NCBI RefSeq assembly: GCF_001307195.1
Contig: NZ_CP012808.1
Coordinates: 2,542,001-2,606,000, forward strand
Direction of reading: 5' to 3'
Length of the DNA stretch: 64,000 nt
Source: Acinetobacter equi
GTDB lineage: Bacteria > Pseudomonadota > Gammaproteobacteria > Pseudomonadales > Moraxellaceae
The notes under the pieces are model-generated. The model saw nothing but the letters and a program-made list of their open reading frames with translations, had not been told where the DNA came from and made no database searches. How positions within the stretch are numbered: position 1 is the stretch's first letter; each line of letters begins with the position of its first letter. A program made the translations under genes and the position numbers. Shown here piece by piece: positions 48,601 to 59,065 of the stretch.

Positions 48601-49557
48601 TTATATAGGAAAAAGTTGATCTGTTTTTCTTAAATAGTAATTAATCCAATACTGCAAATAGGAATAAGGATACGAAAATTTATAAGGCTTCATAAAGTCA
48701 ACAATATCTTGATATTCCTCTTCAGGAAGTGGCTCATACTGAATGAGTTCCTTAGGTGCAATTTCATGATCGATCCCTAAATCACAACCATGCATTGAAG
48801 CTAATTTTGCGTATATGACAACTTGTGGCTGTAAATAAAAATCATAATATACAAGTGTATGCTTCGCTGCATGTTGAGCAATTTTCTTAATAAAAAATGG
48901 CTCTAATGCTTTTTTCATTCCATCTACATCTTGTTCTGCAAATGCAAGATAAAATTGAAAATCATATTTTCTCAGTTCAAGTTCTTTCGCAAATTGCTTA
49001 ATTTTTGGCGTTGGAGCATCAATGACTTTCTGACTACGTTGTTTTAAACGCTCTAATTGTTTACCTTCCAACATCAACAAGGTGTTATAAATCATTTGAC
49101 GATTTAAATCATATTCATCTTCTAAATCTTCAGTATCATTTGCAAGCTCTTCAATATTTCGAATTAAAAAATCTCTGATTTCAGTACTATCACTCATCAA
49201 CATATGAAACATGGGTTCTTTAACATTGTTATAATCCGAACGAAAAAAGAATGGTATAGGATTACTAGACTCTATGCTTTTCAATATGCTGAGCTTTGAA
49301 TAGACATAGGCCAATTTTTTAAAAGTTTGCAAATCTTTATTAAAAATCCAAGCGCCTGCCATATTTCCATCTAGGTAGGAAGACATGTTTAACATTGCTC
49401 CGAAAGGATTACCTTTTCTTTCTTGTATATATGGTAAAGATTCTTTTCTAATAGGATCTTCACGGTTTAAGTAACTTTTTATGACCTTTGTCATATGATC
49501 AAAACGTTGTTGTGCATTTTTAAATTCACGTCGTGCACACATCATATTTATTTGCAT
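48601..49557 (-). CDS. Hypothetical helical protein, 318 aa
   Basis: I do not recognise this protein with confidence. It is soluble, charged and apparently all-helical, with no signal peptide. The middle and C-terminal parts (LRKYDFQFYLAFAEQDVDGM, then KKALEPFF and YYDFYLQPQVVIYAKLASMHG) resemble the layout of helical immunity proteins such as the Imm49 group that neutralise polymorphic toxins, a weak likeness. No toxin, VgrG or Rhs gene is next to it. The start ATG follows GGGGAAAT at somewhat long spacing. It is bounded by its own AT-rich intergenic regions. Confidence 0.6.
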   Translation of the reverse strand: MQINMMCARREFKNAQQRFDHMTKVIKSYLNREDPIRKESLPYIQERKGNPFGAMLNMSSYLDGNMAGAWIFNKDLQTFKKLAYVYSKLSILKSIESSNPIPFFFRSDYNNVKEPMFHMLMSDSTEIRDFLIRNIEELANDTEDLEDEYDLNRQMIYNTLLMLEGKQLERLKQRSQKVIDAPTPKIKQFAKELELRKYDFQFYLAFAEQDVDGMKKALEPFFIKKIAQHAAKHTLVYYDFYLQPQVVIYAKLASMHGCDLGIDHEIAPKELIQYEPLPEEEYQDIVDFMKPYKFSYPYSYLQYWINYYLRKTDQLFPI

Positions 49558-49743
49558 AAAGTTTATTTCCCCTTTGCTATTTAATTAAGCTAATCACATA
49601 TAGCTTTTATTATTTTGAAAAAAAATCATTAATTAAAATTATTATTTGTAATGTGATATTTTATTTATTTTATTCAATTATTTTGAAATTATACTCTCTT
49701 TCATTGCCTTTATATCCAAGCCCATAATAGATGTATTAAAAAT

Positions 49744-49772
49744 AAAAAAACTCCTTAATAGGAGCTTTTTTA
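49744..49772 (-). terminator. Terminator of zapE
   Basis: AAAAAACTCCT, TAAT loop, AGGAGCTTTTTT just past the zapE stop codon. Confidence 0.75.
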
Positions 49773-49781
49773 TTAATAATA

Positions 49782-50927
49782 TTAATGATCTACTAACTCT
49801 TCTTTATCAATTTGACGATGAGCTGAGTTTAAGTAATCATCCGATTGCATTTCCAATAACCTTGAACGCGTACGCTCAATTTCAAATGCAAGTCTTTCGC
49901 CTTCATAAATTTCAATGATTGTATCATCTGAAGTAAGTAGAAGTTTCACACCACGATCATAAAATTCATCGACCAAATAAATAAAACGACGTGTTCCCTC
50001 AGAAAGGAAATCATTTAACTTTGGTACATTGCTTACCAACACCGTATTATAAATATTGGCAATCTCAATAAAATCTGCTGGACTACGTGGCTTAAAGCAT
50101 AATTCAGAAAAATCACACCAAAGAACATCGTCAGTATGTCCAAGTGTTTCTACAATACGATTATTAATTTGAATAGCAGATGTAGAAACAACCTGTGTTT
50201 GTGTCAGCGCTTTAAAACGTTCTGCCATCCATGCTTCATTTTCAGCATTTAATGGTGATTTAAATAATTGAGCTTGTTTTAAAACACGTAATCGATAATC
50301 TACTCCAGCATCGACATTTAAAATCGCACAATTTTTTTGAACCAATTCAATTGTCGGCAAAAATCGATCACGATGAATGCCATTTTTATATAATCCTTCA
50401 GGTGCAATATTTGAAGTTGCAACCAAAGTAATGCCACGTGCAAAAAGTTTCTGGAATAAATCACTTAAAATCATTGCATCCGTTACGTTAGATACAAAGA
50501 ATTCATCAAAGCAAATAACGACTGCATCTTTATAAATTTGATCTGCCACGGTATCTAATGGATTACGCTGCCCAGATAATTTATTTAATTCTTTATGAAC
50601 GTATTGCATAAAATGATGAAAATGCATACGTGTTTTACGTCTAAATGGAATTGAATCAAAAAATTGATCCATTAACCATGTTTTTCCACGACCTACACCA
50701 CCCCACATATATACACCCTTCGGTGAAGTAACTTTTCTAAATCGATGAAAAACTCGCTTAGATGATTTGTAGCGTTGAATTAATTCCTGCCATACACGAT
50801 CTAATTCATGAACAGCCTGAGCTTGAGCGTCATCAGGCATAAATTGTCCAGATGCCAAAACTTCAGCATAACGCTCTGCAGGAGACATTGGATTGTAAGT
50901 TGTATTTTCAACGTTTAAATCTGACAT
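49782..50927 (-). CDS. zapE: Cell-division ATPase ZapE (AFG1-like)
   Basis: AAA+-like ATPase that associates with the Z-ring during constriction in E. coli. From the ATG at 50927 it has 381 residues; a TTG 30 bp upstream would add ten. Walker A is GGVGRGKTWLMD, Walker B is AVVICFDEFFVSNVTDAMIL, and the sensor region is LVATSNIAPEGLYKNGIHRDR. All are typical of the AFG1/ZapE family. It is monocistronic, ending at a terminator. Confidence 0.94.
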   Translation of the reverse strand: MSDLNVENTTYNPMSPAERYAEVLASGQFMPDDAQAQAVHELDRVWQELIQRYKSSKRVFHRFRKVTSPKGVYMWGGVGRGKTWLMDQFFDSIPFRRKTRMHFHHFMQYVHKELNKLSGQRNPLDTVADQIYKDAVVICFDEFFVSNVTDAMILSDLFQKLFARGITLVATSNIAPEGLYKNGIHRDRFLPTIELVQKNCAILNVDAGVDYRLRVLKQAQLFKSPLNAENEAWMAERFKALTQTQVVSTSAIQINNRIVETLGHTDDVLWCDFSELCFKPRSPADFIEIANIYNTVLVSNVPKLNDFLSEGTRRFIYLVDEFYDRGVKLLLTSDDTIIEIYEGERLAFEIERTRSRLLEMQSDDYLNSAHRQIDKEELVDH

Positions 50928-51010
50928 ATTTTTCAATACTAATTTCGGCTGTGACAATTATAACGGAGTTCACTCTTTTTTCGACATAACACTTTTACAT
51001 AATGCTTAGG

Positions 51011-52018
51011 CTATTTCAAGTACTGACGTGGACTCTGACCAAACCAACGCTTAAAAGCATGGTTAAATGCTGATGGTTCTGAATAACCTAATAATTCAGA
51101 AATCATTTCAATTGAATACTTTTTATATTCAATCATTTCTACTGCTTTATGCTTAATTATATCCTCTCTAATTTTCTTATAACTGGTTTGATGTTGCTGT
51201 AATTGATGGCGTAACGTTCTTTCTGGAATTTTTAAAACCTGTGCCGTCTCTGCCATTGTGGGCATATTTGAATGCTGCAAGACTAAATAATCCCTTACTC
51301 GCTGCACAATACTAGGGAATTTTTCTTTTTCAGACAATCGTTTCAATGCTTTTATACATTTTTGTTCGTAAATATGAAATGTAATGGGATCATAAGAAGG
51401 GATCTCTACCTTCAAAATATCTTTATTTAACCAAAATCGTGCACTGTCAGAATTAAACCGTACATTAGCCCCATAAATTTTTTGATATTCACCTTGATCA
51501 TGTTGTGATTTTGGCTCATTAAAAGGTAATTCAACGCAAATTTGAGGAAATGATAACTGCATCATTTGATATAAATTTTCTAGAAATTTAAAGGTTCCTG
51601 CAACCTCACATTGTGCAATAAACCGATCCATTTCATTATTAAATCCTAATGGATGATACTCAATCACGATCTGCTCTTTTATAGATGAATATTCTAATTG
51701 ACCACCCAAATGAGTTAAGCGACAAAATTGCACTGCTTTTTGCAATGCAGTTTCAATATTTGGACTAGAAACCAACAACATTAATAATGGTCCATATCCA
51801 GCCAAGGTATAATGTTGTCCAATATTAAGCCCATCATATTCAACAAAATGCTGACAAAGTACATTTAGAATTTCTTGCTCCAAATGTACATTTATAATTG
51901 AACTTGGATCAATTGCTTCAACTTTTAATCCCAAATGTGATAATTTCTCATTTAAATCAATTCCTGCATTACACATTCCCTGAATCAAATACATAAGACT
52001 AAGAGTTGAACGTTTCAT
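51011..52018 (-). CDS. AraC-family transcription regulator (OruR/ArgR-type)
   Basis: A 335-residue regulator. Residues about 15-200 form the arabinose-binding-type N-terminal domain found in OruR-like proteins. Residues about 235-335 form the double helix-turn-helix AraC domain (TMAETAQVLKIPERTLRHQL, then IEMISELLGYSEPSAFNHAF and KRWFGQSPRQYL). It is divergent from lysO across 300 bp, so it could regulate that exporter; this is inference from position. The effector is unknown. Confidence 0.9.
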   Translation of the reverse strand: MKRSTLSLMYLIQGMCNAGIDLNEKLSHLGLKVEAIDPSSIINVHLEQEILNVLCQHFVEYDGLNIGQHYTLAGYGPLLMLLVSSPNIETALQKAVQFCRLTHLGGQLEYSSIKEQIVIEYHPLGFNNEMDRFIAQCEVAGTFKFLENLYQMMQLSFPQICVELPFNEPKSQHDQGEYQKIYGANVRFNSDSARFWLNKDILKVEIPSYDPITFHIYEQKCIKALKRLSEKEKFPSIVQRVRDYLVLQHSNMPTMAETAQVLKIPERTLRHQLQQHQTSYKKIREDIIKHKAVEMIEYKKYSIEMISELLGYSEPSAFNHAFKRWFGQSPRQYLK

Positions 52019-52319
52019 AATAAAAGAAAATTTAATTTTCTTATTTGTACTATAGAATCTTGTTTAAAGTAATTGCCTAAAATATCATTTTATATTGAGT
52101 TCATTTATTTAATAATTCTAATTAATGACTTAAATAAATTTCAAATATTTTGGTTGAAATAGTTACATTGTCATTACAATTAAATTACATAAATGGGTTT
52201 TTTATAGACTTTATACACATCATAAATCCATTGATCTGAATTGACTAAAATTCTACCCTCACCTATTTTTAATTGGCATAATATAGTTCGAATTATTTTT
52301 TTAAGATTTACTTTAACAA
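52019..52319. other. Divergent intergenic region, AraC gene/lysO
   Basis: 300 bp, AT-rich, which must hold both promoters. No clear operator palindrome was seen. Confidence 0.4.
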
Positions 52320-53228
52320 ATGCAATCTATTTGGCTTATTTTTCAGCTTCTCTTTTGTTTGGCTTTAGGTTTTTTATTTGCAAGACGATTACCATCAAAT
52401 ATAGAAAAACTTGCATTTAAAATGCTTCCTTATTTTTCATATATTTTATTGTTTTCTATTGCATTTGAATTTGCCCAAATTATTGATCAAATTGTTTACC
52501 CTGAACGTATATTAAAAAGCGCATTTATTCTTTCAATTTGTACATCATTTGGTGCATTCTCTTGTTGTTATATTCTTTTTAGAAGTATAGGTATTCGCCC
52601 TACACATGGAAAAGTTTCTGCCTCACTATTTATTAAATCTCTAATTAATATTAGTTATGCTTTTATTACACTAAGCCTTGGATATTTTTCAGCAGAAATA
52701 TTGGCATCATTTAACAGCCAAATTCACTTAAACTCTTGGTATTTACTACTGATTTTTATGTTCTTGATTGGCTTAGATTTAGCATATTCTCCACTTGACC
52801 GTTCTTGGATTAATTGGCGCATCATGTTAGTCCCATTAAGTGCAATTATTGGTTCGATTGTTGGTGCCTTTATTAGCTTACCCTTTATTGAGAATATTAA
52901 AATTCAAGATTTAATTATGCTATCACAAGGCTACGGCTTTTATTCTATGACTGGAATTGTGATCACTGAATTACGTAATGCTGAATTAGGAAGTATTGCA
53001 TTAATGAATGATTTATTTAGAGAAATAGTCGCAATTTTAATAATGTATTTAATTGGATGGCGATATCCACGTTCTGCCATTTCAGCAGCTGGAGCAACTT
53101 CTATGGATGCAACCCTTCCTATGGTCAAACAAGCATGTGGAAATGATTTTATTCCACATGCAATGGTGAGCGGTTTTATTCTATCTTTACTCGCACCGAT
53201 TTTAGTCAGTATTTTGGCTGCACTTTAA
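52320..53228 (+). CDS. lysO: Lysine exporter LysO family (DUF340) membrane protein
   Basis: An inner-membrane protein of 302 residues with about eight hydrophobic segments. The LysO core is clear: GYGFYSMTGIVITELRNAEL, the loop LMNDLFREIVAI and the segment GATSMDATLPMVKQACG, ending in a final helix with HAMVSGFILSLLAPIL. In E. coli LysO exports lysine and its toxic analogue thialysine. No ribosome-binding site is evident. The divergent AraC-type regulator may control it. Confidence 0.9.
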   Translation: MQSIWLIFQLLFCLALGFLFARRLPSNIEKLAFKMLPYFSYILLFSIAFEFAQIIDQIVYPERILKSAFILSICTSFGAFSCCYILFRSIGIRPTHGKVSASLFIKSLINISYAFITLSLGYFSAEILASFNSQIHLNSWYLLLIFMFLIGLDLAYSPLDRSWINWRIMLVPLSAIIGSIVGAFISLPFIENIKIQDLIMLSQGYGFYSMTGIVITELRNAELGSIALMNDLFREIVAILIMYLIGWRYPRSAISAAGATSMDATLPMVKQACGNDFIPHAMVSGFILSLLAPILVSILAAL

Positions 53229-53234
53229 AAAAGT

Positions 53235-54688
53235 TTAATTCATAATTTTATAAATTGCTTTCGTCATATCCTGAGCTTGTAATCCTCGAATGCCTTGCTT
53301 TGCAAGCTCATCTCCAGCCAATGCATGTAAAGTGACAATATCATGTAAAGATATATCATCTTTAAATTGTGCTTTTAAACCTGCAATCATGCCTGACAAC
53401 ACATCTCCCATTCCAGCTGTTCCCATACCTGCATTTCCTGCAGTACAAATCCATAATTTTTCTTCTAAAATTAAACTACCTGCTCCCTTTAATACCCATT
53501 GTCCTTTATATTTTTGTTGTAATTTTTGAATAGATAAAATACGATCAAATTCAATAACTTTCGTTGAAATATTTAATAACTTAGCAGCTTCACCAGGATG
53601 TGGCGTTAAATAAAAATTAGATGTAAGCTGTTGGTTATCTTCTGCTAAAAACCATAATGCATCTGCATCTAAAACTATATCCAAAGAACATTTTACTAGC
53701 ACAGAAAACCATTTATAAAATTCTTTTTTTGCCCATTCATCTCTGCCCAATCCCATCCCAAAAGCAACACTATCAACTTGTTCCAATAAATCCGCAATGT
53801 TATGCTGATTTAATACTTCAATATCTTTAACCATGATATTCGGAGATCTTGCTAAAATTGCACTATGATGCTTTGCATGACAAATTACTGTGACTTTTCC
53901 TGCACCTGTGGCAAATGCTGATTCAGCAGCCATTGTCACAGCCCCCCCCATGTCTGCATGTCCCCCACAATAAGTACATGCCCATATGTTCCTTTATGCC
54001 CATATGCTTTTCGGATTGGAAGATTAATTTTTAGTGGACTTAGGTGCGCTAGTGCTGTTAATTGTTTATCTTCTGGAATAGGTGCTATCAGTTTTATTTT
54101 TCCAATATATTCTTTCGCTTGACCTGTAAATAAACCCGCTTTAAACCCAAGTACTGTTAATGTCATATCGGCTTGAATCACACATGGTAAAGCTTGACCA
54201 CTGTTTGCATTTAAACCACTCGGAATATCAATCGCGATTTTTAAGCCATTTTGTTGATTAATTACTTTAATAATCTCTTGCCAATTTTCATCTAATAACC
54301 GATTTAGACCTATACCAAATAAAGCATCTATATAACAATCATATTGTTGTTTAAATTGAAAATTCGAATATATGGTTATTCCTGCTTCTTTTGCTTCCTG
54401 AATTGCATAGGCTAAGTCTTCTGATATTCCAGGTGTTGCAGCATAAACATCAACAATATAATTTTTTTCTAACAAATACTTTGCTAATAAATAACCGTCA
54501 CCAGCATTATTTCCTTGACCACAACATACAGCTATTCGTCTTATTTTCTTTTCAATGAATAAAGGAATAAGTTGTTGATTCATCATCCAAGCAACTTGCT
54601 GCATCAATCCATAAGAACTATTTTGTTGATTAAACCACCGTTGCTCCCATGCTTGAATTTCAGAGCTATGATAAACTTGCTGCTGCAT
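53235..54688 (-). pseudogene. nnr: Bifunctional NAD(P)H-hydrate repair enzyme Nnr, split at a G8 tract
   Basis: Nnr repairs damaged NADH and NADPH: the N-terminal YjeF_N epimerase domain interconverts NAD(P)HX epimers and the C-terminal ADP-dependent dehydratase restores NAD(P)H. Here the epimerase half (54688-53936) has CGQGNNAGDGY and AIDIPSGLNANSG; the dehydratase half (53951-53235) has VLDADALWF, TPHPGEAAKLL and the nucleotide-site NAGMGTAGMGDVLSG. They lie in different frames and overlap by 16 bp at eight consecutive Gs (minus strand; 53942-53949). Nine Gs would read through as TWGGAVTMAAESA, joining both domains. The gene is therefore off as written, though it may vary in length or be a sequence error. 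AGGAA precedes the ATG at 54688; queG is divergent, 22 bp away. Confidence 0.88.
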
Positions 54689-54710
54689 TCTTATTTCCTT
54701 TTTATCAATT

Positions 54711-55826
54711 ATGAACTTATCTCCATCTTTACATAAAATTCAAGTCGATCAATATGATCCTGAAGAAGTAAAAGTATGGATTAAGAATCAAGCACTAGCG
54801 CTTGGATTTTCTGATTGTGTCATTGCACGTCCGAATGCTCAAGAAGAACTGCTACGTTTAAAAGAATATTTAGAGCGTGGTTATCATGCTGATATGGATT
54901 ATTTAGCAGAAAACTTAGATAAGCGTGCTGATCCGACGTTGCTTGTTCCCAACACAAAAAGTATTATTTGTGTTCGTATGAATTATTTAGTTACAACACC
55001 TAAACCACGAACAATACCTGATCTTCCAAATTCTGGCATTATTGCTCGTTATGCTCGTGGTCGCGATTACCATAAAGTCATGCGTGGACGTCTAAAAATA
55101 TTAGCAACTAAAATTAAAGAAAAATATGGCGATTTTGAATCCCGACCATTTGCAGATTCAGCCCCAATCTTTGAAAAATCATTAGCAGAAAATGCTGGAA
55201 TGGGCTGGACAGGTAAGCATACATTGCTCATCCATAAAAAATCTGGCTCATTTTTTGTACTTGGTGAACTGTTTACATCTTTAGAACTTCCTTTTGATTC
55301 ACCAACTACTAAGCATTGCGGTTCATGCACAGCCTGTCTTGATATTTGCCCTACACAGGCGATTGTTGAACCATATATGTTAGATGCAAGAAAATGTATT
55401 GCATATTTAACAATTGAATACAAAGGTATTATTCCTGAAGAATTACGTAAACCAATCGGAAATCGTATTTTTGGCTGTGATGATTGCCAATTAATTTGTC
55501 CTTGGAATAGTTTTGCTCAAAAAACAGAAATTGAAGATTTTTATCCTCGACATGATTTAGACAGACTCACTTTATTAGAGCTTTGGCAATGGAATGAAGA
55601 AACATTTCTTAAAAACACTGAAGGTAGCCCTATTCGTAGAACGGGTTACCAAAGTTTTAAACGAAATATTGCGATTGGGCTTGGAAATGCTCCTTTTTCA
55701 CCCGAAATTTTGACTGAATTAGAAGTTCAAAGAAATAAACATGATGATATTGTGCAAGTCCATATTGATTGGGCAATTCAACAGCAACATGAAAATTCAC
55801 TAAAATTTACAAACAAGAATGTATAA
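54711..55826 (+). CDS. queG: Epoxyqueuosine reductase QueG
   Basis: Cobalamin-dependent iron-sulfur enzyme that reduces epoxyqueuosine in tRNA to queuosine, the last step of queuosine synthesis. The 371-residue protein has the substrate- and cobalamin-binding N-terminal domain (about 30-180) and two 4Fe-4S cluster motifs (HCGSCTACLDICPTQAI and FGCDDCQLICPWN). It starts only 22 bp from the divergent nnr ATG, an order also found in E. coli (yjeF-yjeS). The promoters must overlap each other or lie within the opposite genes. No clear ribosome-binding site. Confidence 0.95.
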   Translation: MNLSPSLHKIQVDQYDPEEVKVWIKNQALALGFSDCVIARPNAQEELLRLKEYLERGYHADMDYLAENLDKRADPTLLVPNTKSIICVRMNYLVTTPKPRTIPDLPNSGIIARYARGRDYHKVMRGRLKILATKIKEKYGDFESRPFADSAPIFEKSLAENAGMGWTGKHTLLIHKKSGSFFVLGELFTSLELPFDSPTTKHCGSCTACLDICPTQAIVEPYMLDARKCIAYLTIEYKGIIPEELRKPIGNRIFGCDDCQLICPWNSFAQKTEIEDFYPRHDLDRLTLLELWQWNEETFLKNTEGSPIRRTGYQSFKRNIAIGLGNAPFSPEILTELEVQRNKHDDIVQVHIDWAIQQQHENSLKFTNKNV

Positions 55827-56075
55827 ATAGATTTTTACAAGAACCTTGCAAAGTTTGCACTATTTATATTTTTTAATTTCAAAATCAAAACATTTTATGT
55901 TTTTATAAAATATAATCTTGCAAGCATTTAACAAGAAAACCACAAAACATTGCAAGTATTTAAGCTAAATTAAAAATCAGGAAGCATACTTAAACTTGAC
56001 ACTTATTGCCTTCACTTAATAAAAAATCAATGTAAAAATATATCTCAATTTTTCACTTTTACAGGGAATTTCATA

Positions 56076-57065
56076 ATGAATACACGCCATGATTGGACAC
56101 GTGAAGAAATTACAAATCTTTATAATCTTCCATTCTTAGACTTAGTTTTTGAAGCACAACGTATTCACCGTGAAAATTTTCCTGCAAATACAATTCAAGT
56201 CAGCACACTACTTTCAATCAAAACAGGAAAATGCCCTGAAGATTGTAAATATTGTTCTCAATCGGTTCATTATGATTCAAAACTAGAAGCAGAAAAACGT
56301 ATTGCTATCTCAAAAGTAATAGAGGAAGCCAAATTAGCATTAGCTCAAGGTTCTTCTCGTTTTTGTATGGGTGCCGCATGGAGAAATCCCCATGAACGAG
56401 ATATGCCTTATGTATTAGAAATGGTCAAAGAAGTAAAAGCGCTTGGTTTAGAAACATGTATGACTTTAGGTATGCTCAATCAATCACAAGCAGAACGTTT
56501 AAAAGATGCAGGTTTAGACTATTACAATCATAATTTAGATACATCACGTGAATATTATTCACATATTATTAGCACACGTACTTTTGATGACAGACTTGAT
56601 ACCTTAGAACACGTTCGAAATGCAGGTATGAAAATTTGTAGTGGCGGTATTTTAGGGCTTGGAGAAACACAAAATGATCGTATTGGTTTACTCTATGAAT
56701 TAGCTACTTTAGCCATACATCCAGAATCAGTTCCAATCAATATGCTCGTTCCAATTGAAGGAACACCACTCGAAAATATTGAAAAATTAGATGTAATTGA
56801 ATGGATTAGAACCATTGCTGTTGCTCGTATTATTATGCCTAAAAGTTATATTCGACTTTCAGCAGGTCGAGAATCTTTAAGCGACTCAGATCAAGCATTA
56901 GCATTTATGGCCGGCGCCAATTCTTTCTTTTCAGGGGAAAAACTATTAACGACCCCAAATATAGGTGAAGGCAAAGATAAAATTTTATTAAGAAAATTAG
57001 ATCTGAAAGTTGAAAAACCAAAACTGACGATCCATGAATTAAGCATCAATGCAATGGAAGTTTAA
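56076..57065 (+). CDS. bioB: Biotin synthase
   Basis: Radical-SAM enzyme inserting sulfur into dethiobiotin. The 329-residue protein has the cluster motif [13 protein letters not shown] (Cys53, Cys57, Cys60), a 2Fe-2S site region and the segment [23 protein letters not shown] ribosome-binding region precedes the ATG. It is not in an operon with bioA/F/C/D here. A perfect 12-bp inverted repeat follows as terminator. Confidence 0.96.
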   Translation: MNTRHDWTREEITNLYNLPFLDLVFEAQRIHRENFPANTIQVSTLLSIKTGKCPEDCKYCSQSVHYDSKLEAEKRIAISKVIEEAKLALAQGSSRFCMGAAWRNPHERDMPYVLEMVKEVKALGLETCMTLGMLNQSQAERLKDAGLDYYNHNLDTSREYYSHIISTRTFDDRLDTLEHVRNAGMKICSGGILGLGETQNDRIGLLYELATLAIHPESVPINMLVPIEGTPLENIEKLDVIEWIRTIAVARIIMPKSYIRLSAGRESLSDSDQALAFMAGANSFFSGEKLLTTPNIGEGKDKILLRKLDLKVEKPKLTIHELSINAMEV

Positions 57066-57073
57066 AATTTATT

Positions 57074-57103
57074 AATTAAAGGCACAAAACCGTGCCTTTA
57101 ATT
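57074..57103. terminator. Terminator between bioB and metR
   Basis: AATTAAAGGCAC, AAAACC loop, GTGCCTTTAATT is a perfect palindrome between convergent genes. Confidence 0.78.
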
Positions 57104-57159
57104 GACTAAAATGAAACCTACAAAATTAAATTGGCAACTTTTTAATAGCTATTACTCAA

Positions 57160-58077
57160 TTAAGAATAATAGATAGTTCTTTTTTTCGAAAACTTATCTA
57201 ACTGCTTTAAAAAACCTTCAAAATAATCTTTTTCCTTCTCTTCTGTTCGGTAACCTGCATATAACGTGCGGCGTAAACCTTGTTCTGCAACACAGTCTAG
57301 ACGTCGTGATGTTACCCATCCTTTTTGCTCATACTCTTTTACAACCCAGTCTGGTAAAGCTGCAATGCCATGACCACTTGCAACTAACTGAATTAACATT
57401 TGTGTCAAATCTGTCGTTCTAATTTTCTTAGGATGAATATTTGCAGGAATAAACAATCGAGACATAATGTCTAATCTATGTTTATCTACTGGATACGTCA
57501 CCAAAGTTTCCTCTGCCAACTCTTGAACGGTAATATTTTGGACACGAACAAGTGGATGCGTATTCGATAGTACTAAGCGTGATTCATATTCAAAAATTGG
57601 AAAATACTCAATTCCTTTTAATGCAATTGGATCTGCTGTAATGAGTAAATCAAACTCCCCAATTTGCAATAATTCATGTGGATTAGCATCAAAACCACTC
57701 GCAAAATCTAAGTCAACATCGAGATATTGTTGACGATATTGATTTAATAATGGCATTAACCAGTCGAAACAACTGTGGCATTCAGAAGAAAAAATTATCC
57801 GCCCTGTCTGACCATGCACAATTCTGGAAATATCAGTTTGTGCAATTTGTACTTGAGGTAAAACTTCATCAGCAAGCTTTAATAAACGCTGCCCCACATT
57901 TGAAAAACTTACAGGTCTAGTGCGACGATTCACAACCTCAACACCAAACCACTGATCTAACTCTCGAAGTTGGTGTGATAATGCAGATGGCGTTAGACAC
58001 AAATCTCCAGCCGCAGCAACCAATGAACCATGTTCTCTCAGCGCCTTTAAAGTTTTTAGATGACGTAACTCAAGCAT
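57160..58077 (-). CDS. metR: LysR-type regulator MetR
   Basis: Regulates methionine biosynthesis genes such as metE/metH with homocysteine as co-effector. From the ATG at 58077 it has 305 residues starting MLELRHLKTLKALREHGSL; 30 bp more upstream would add residues without family likeness. The helix-turn-helix is followed by an effector domain with ECHSCFDWLMPLLNQYRQQY and LDFASGFDANP, closely matching MetR. Adjacent met genes are absent. Confidence 0.9.
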   Translation of the reverse strand: MLELRHLKTLKALREHGSLVAAAGDLCLTPSALSHQLRELDQWFGVEVVNRRTRPVSFSNVGQRLLKLADEVLPQVQIAQTDISRIVHGQTGRIIFSSECHSCFDWLMPLLNQYRQQYLDVDLDFASGFDANPHELLQIGEFDLLITADPIALKGIEYFPIFEYESRLVLSNTHPLVRVQNITVQELAEETLVTYPVDKHRLDIMSRLFIPANIHPKKIRTTDLTQMLIQLVASGHGIAALPDWVVKEYEQKGWVTSRRLDCVAEQGLRRTLYAGYRTEEKEKDYFEGFLKQLDKFSKKRTIYYS

Positions 58078-58244
58078 CTTTGCACCAAAATATAATAAAT
58101 AAAACAAACAGTGTGACTAGCATACTCTAAAATTTATATTAGTTTATTTTTTTTCATTAAAAAAAATATATCGTGAAGAATTCTCATCAACCCTAAATAC
58201 TTATTCCTTATTTATAAACTTAAAATCATTAGCGTTTATAAATA

Positions 58245-58271
58245 AAAAAGCTCTCCACAAAGGAGAGCTTA
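58245..58271 (-). terminator. Terminator of the 215-aa membrane protein gene
   Basis: AAAAAGCTCTCC, ACAAA loop, GGAGAGCTT just past the stop codon of the gene at 58288. Confidence 0.75.
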
Positions 58272-58287
58272 CTTATAAGTTATCAAC

Positions 58288-58935
58288 TTATTTATCTTGT
58301 AAAAGTTCAATATAAAATTCAGTCATTTCATCTGGTAACTTTTCTGTTACTTGCTTAGACATGGTCGCAATATAATTATTATCCATTCTGAGCTTTACAA
58401 ATTTATATGATTCTAAGCAATCATAAATAACATCATACTTATTCAAAATATCATGTATTTTTTCTAGCGATTGTAAACAACTCACAACAATTGCAACATG
58501 TGCCTTTTCATGCAAAGTTTTAGCTTTAAAACGGTATTGATAATGCATCAAAAGCTTTCTTAACTCATCAGTATAATCAATCATATTTCGTACTATAGTT
58601 TGATAACCACGATATAAATTATCATCTTGTTTAAGTTGTTCGATATTTTTCCCTTGATATTCAACAAAATAAAATAAAGCATCCATACTTTTTTTATACG
58701 TTTTAATGGCTATTCGAATTTCTTTTTGATCTTGCTCAAGCTTGTTTAAATACTGCGGTTCTTTCCAATCTGCATACAAAGACAATAAGACAAAAGCAAT
58801 AAAAAAAATTGCCGATGCAACTAAAAAATCTGTCTGTATATCAAACTCAGTAAATAGAAAATACGAACCACTAAAACAACAGCTTAAAAGCACAACCCCT
58901 AAAAACAATATTTTCAAAAATTTACTTTTCGTCAT
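58288..58935 (-). CDS. Hypothetical membrane protein, 215 aa
   Basis: I do not recognise this protein. Two membrane segments occupy about residues 8-28 (KILFLGVVLLSCCFSGSYFL) and 38-56 (FLVASAIFFIAFVLLSLYAD), followed by a long Lys/Glu/Gln-rich, probably coiled-coil cytoplasmic domain. No catalytic motif is visible. It lies between metR and hglS with its own terminator and AT-rich upstream region. Function unknown. Confidence 0.6.
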   Translation of the reverse strand: MTKSKFLKILFLGVVLLSCCFSGSYFLFTEFDIQTDFLVASAIFFIAFVLLSLYADWKEPQYLNKLEQDQKEIRIAIKTYKKSMDALFYFVEYQGKNIEQLKQDDNLYRGYQTIVRNMIDYTDELRKLLMHYQYRFKAKTLHEKAHVAIVVSCLQSLEKIHDILNKYDVIYDCLESYKFVKLRMDNNYIATMSKQVTEKLPDEMTEFYIELLQDK

Positions 58936-59065
58936 CTATAAAAAACCTTATGTATGCTTATTATATTTCAATTGAAATATATTCTACTCTAGCCACATAT
59001 TCAAATCATAGATTTTAGTATATCAACCTATCTTAGCGATAGATTGATATAATCTTCACTTCTGT

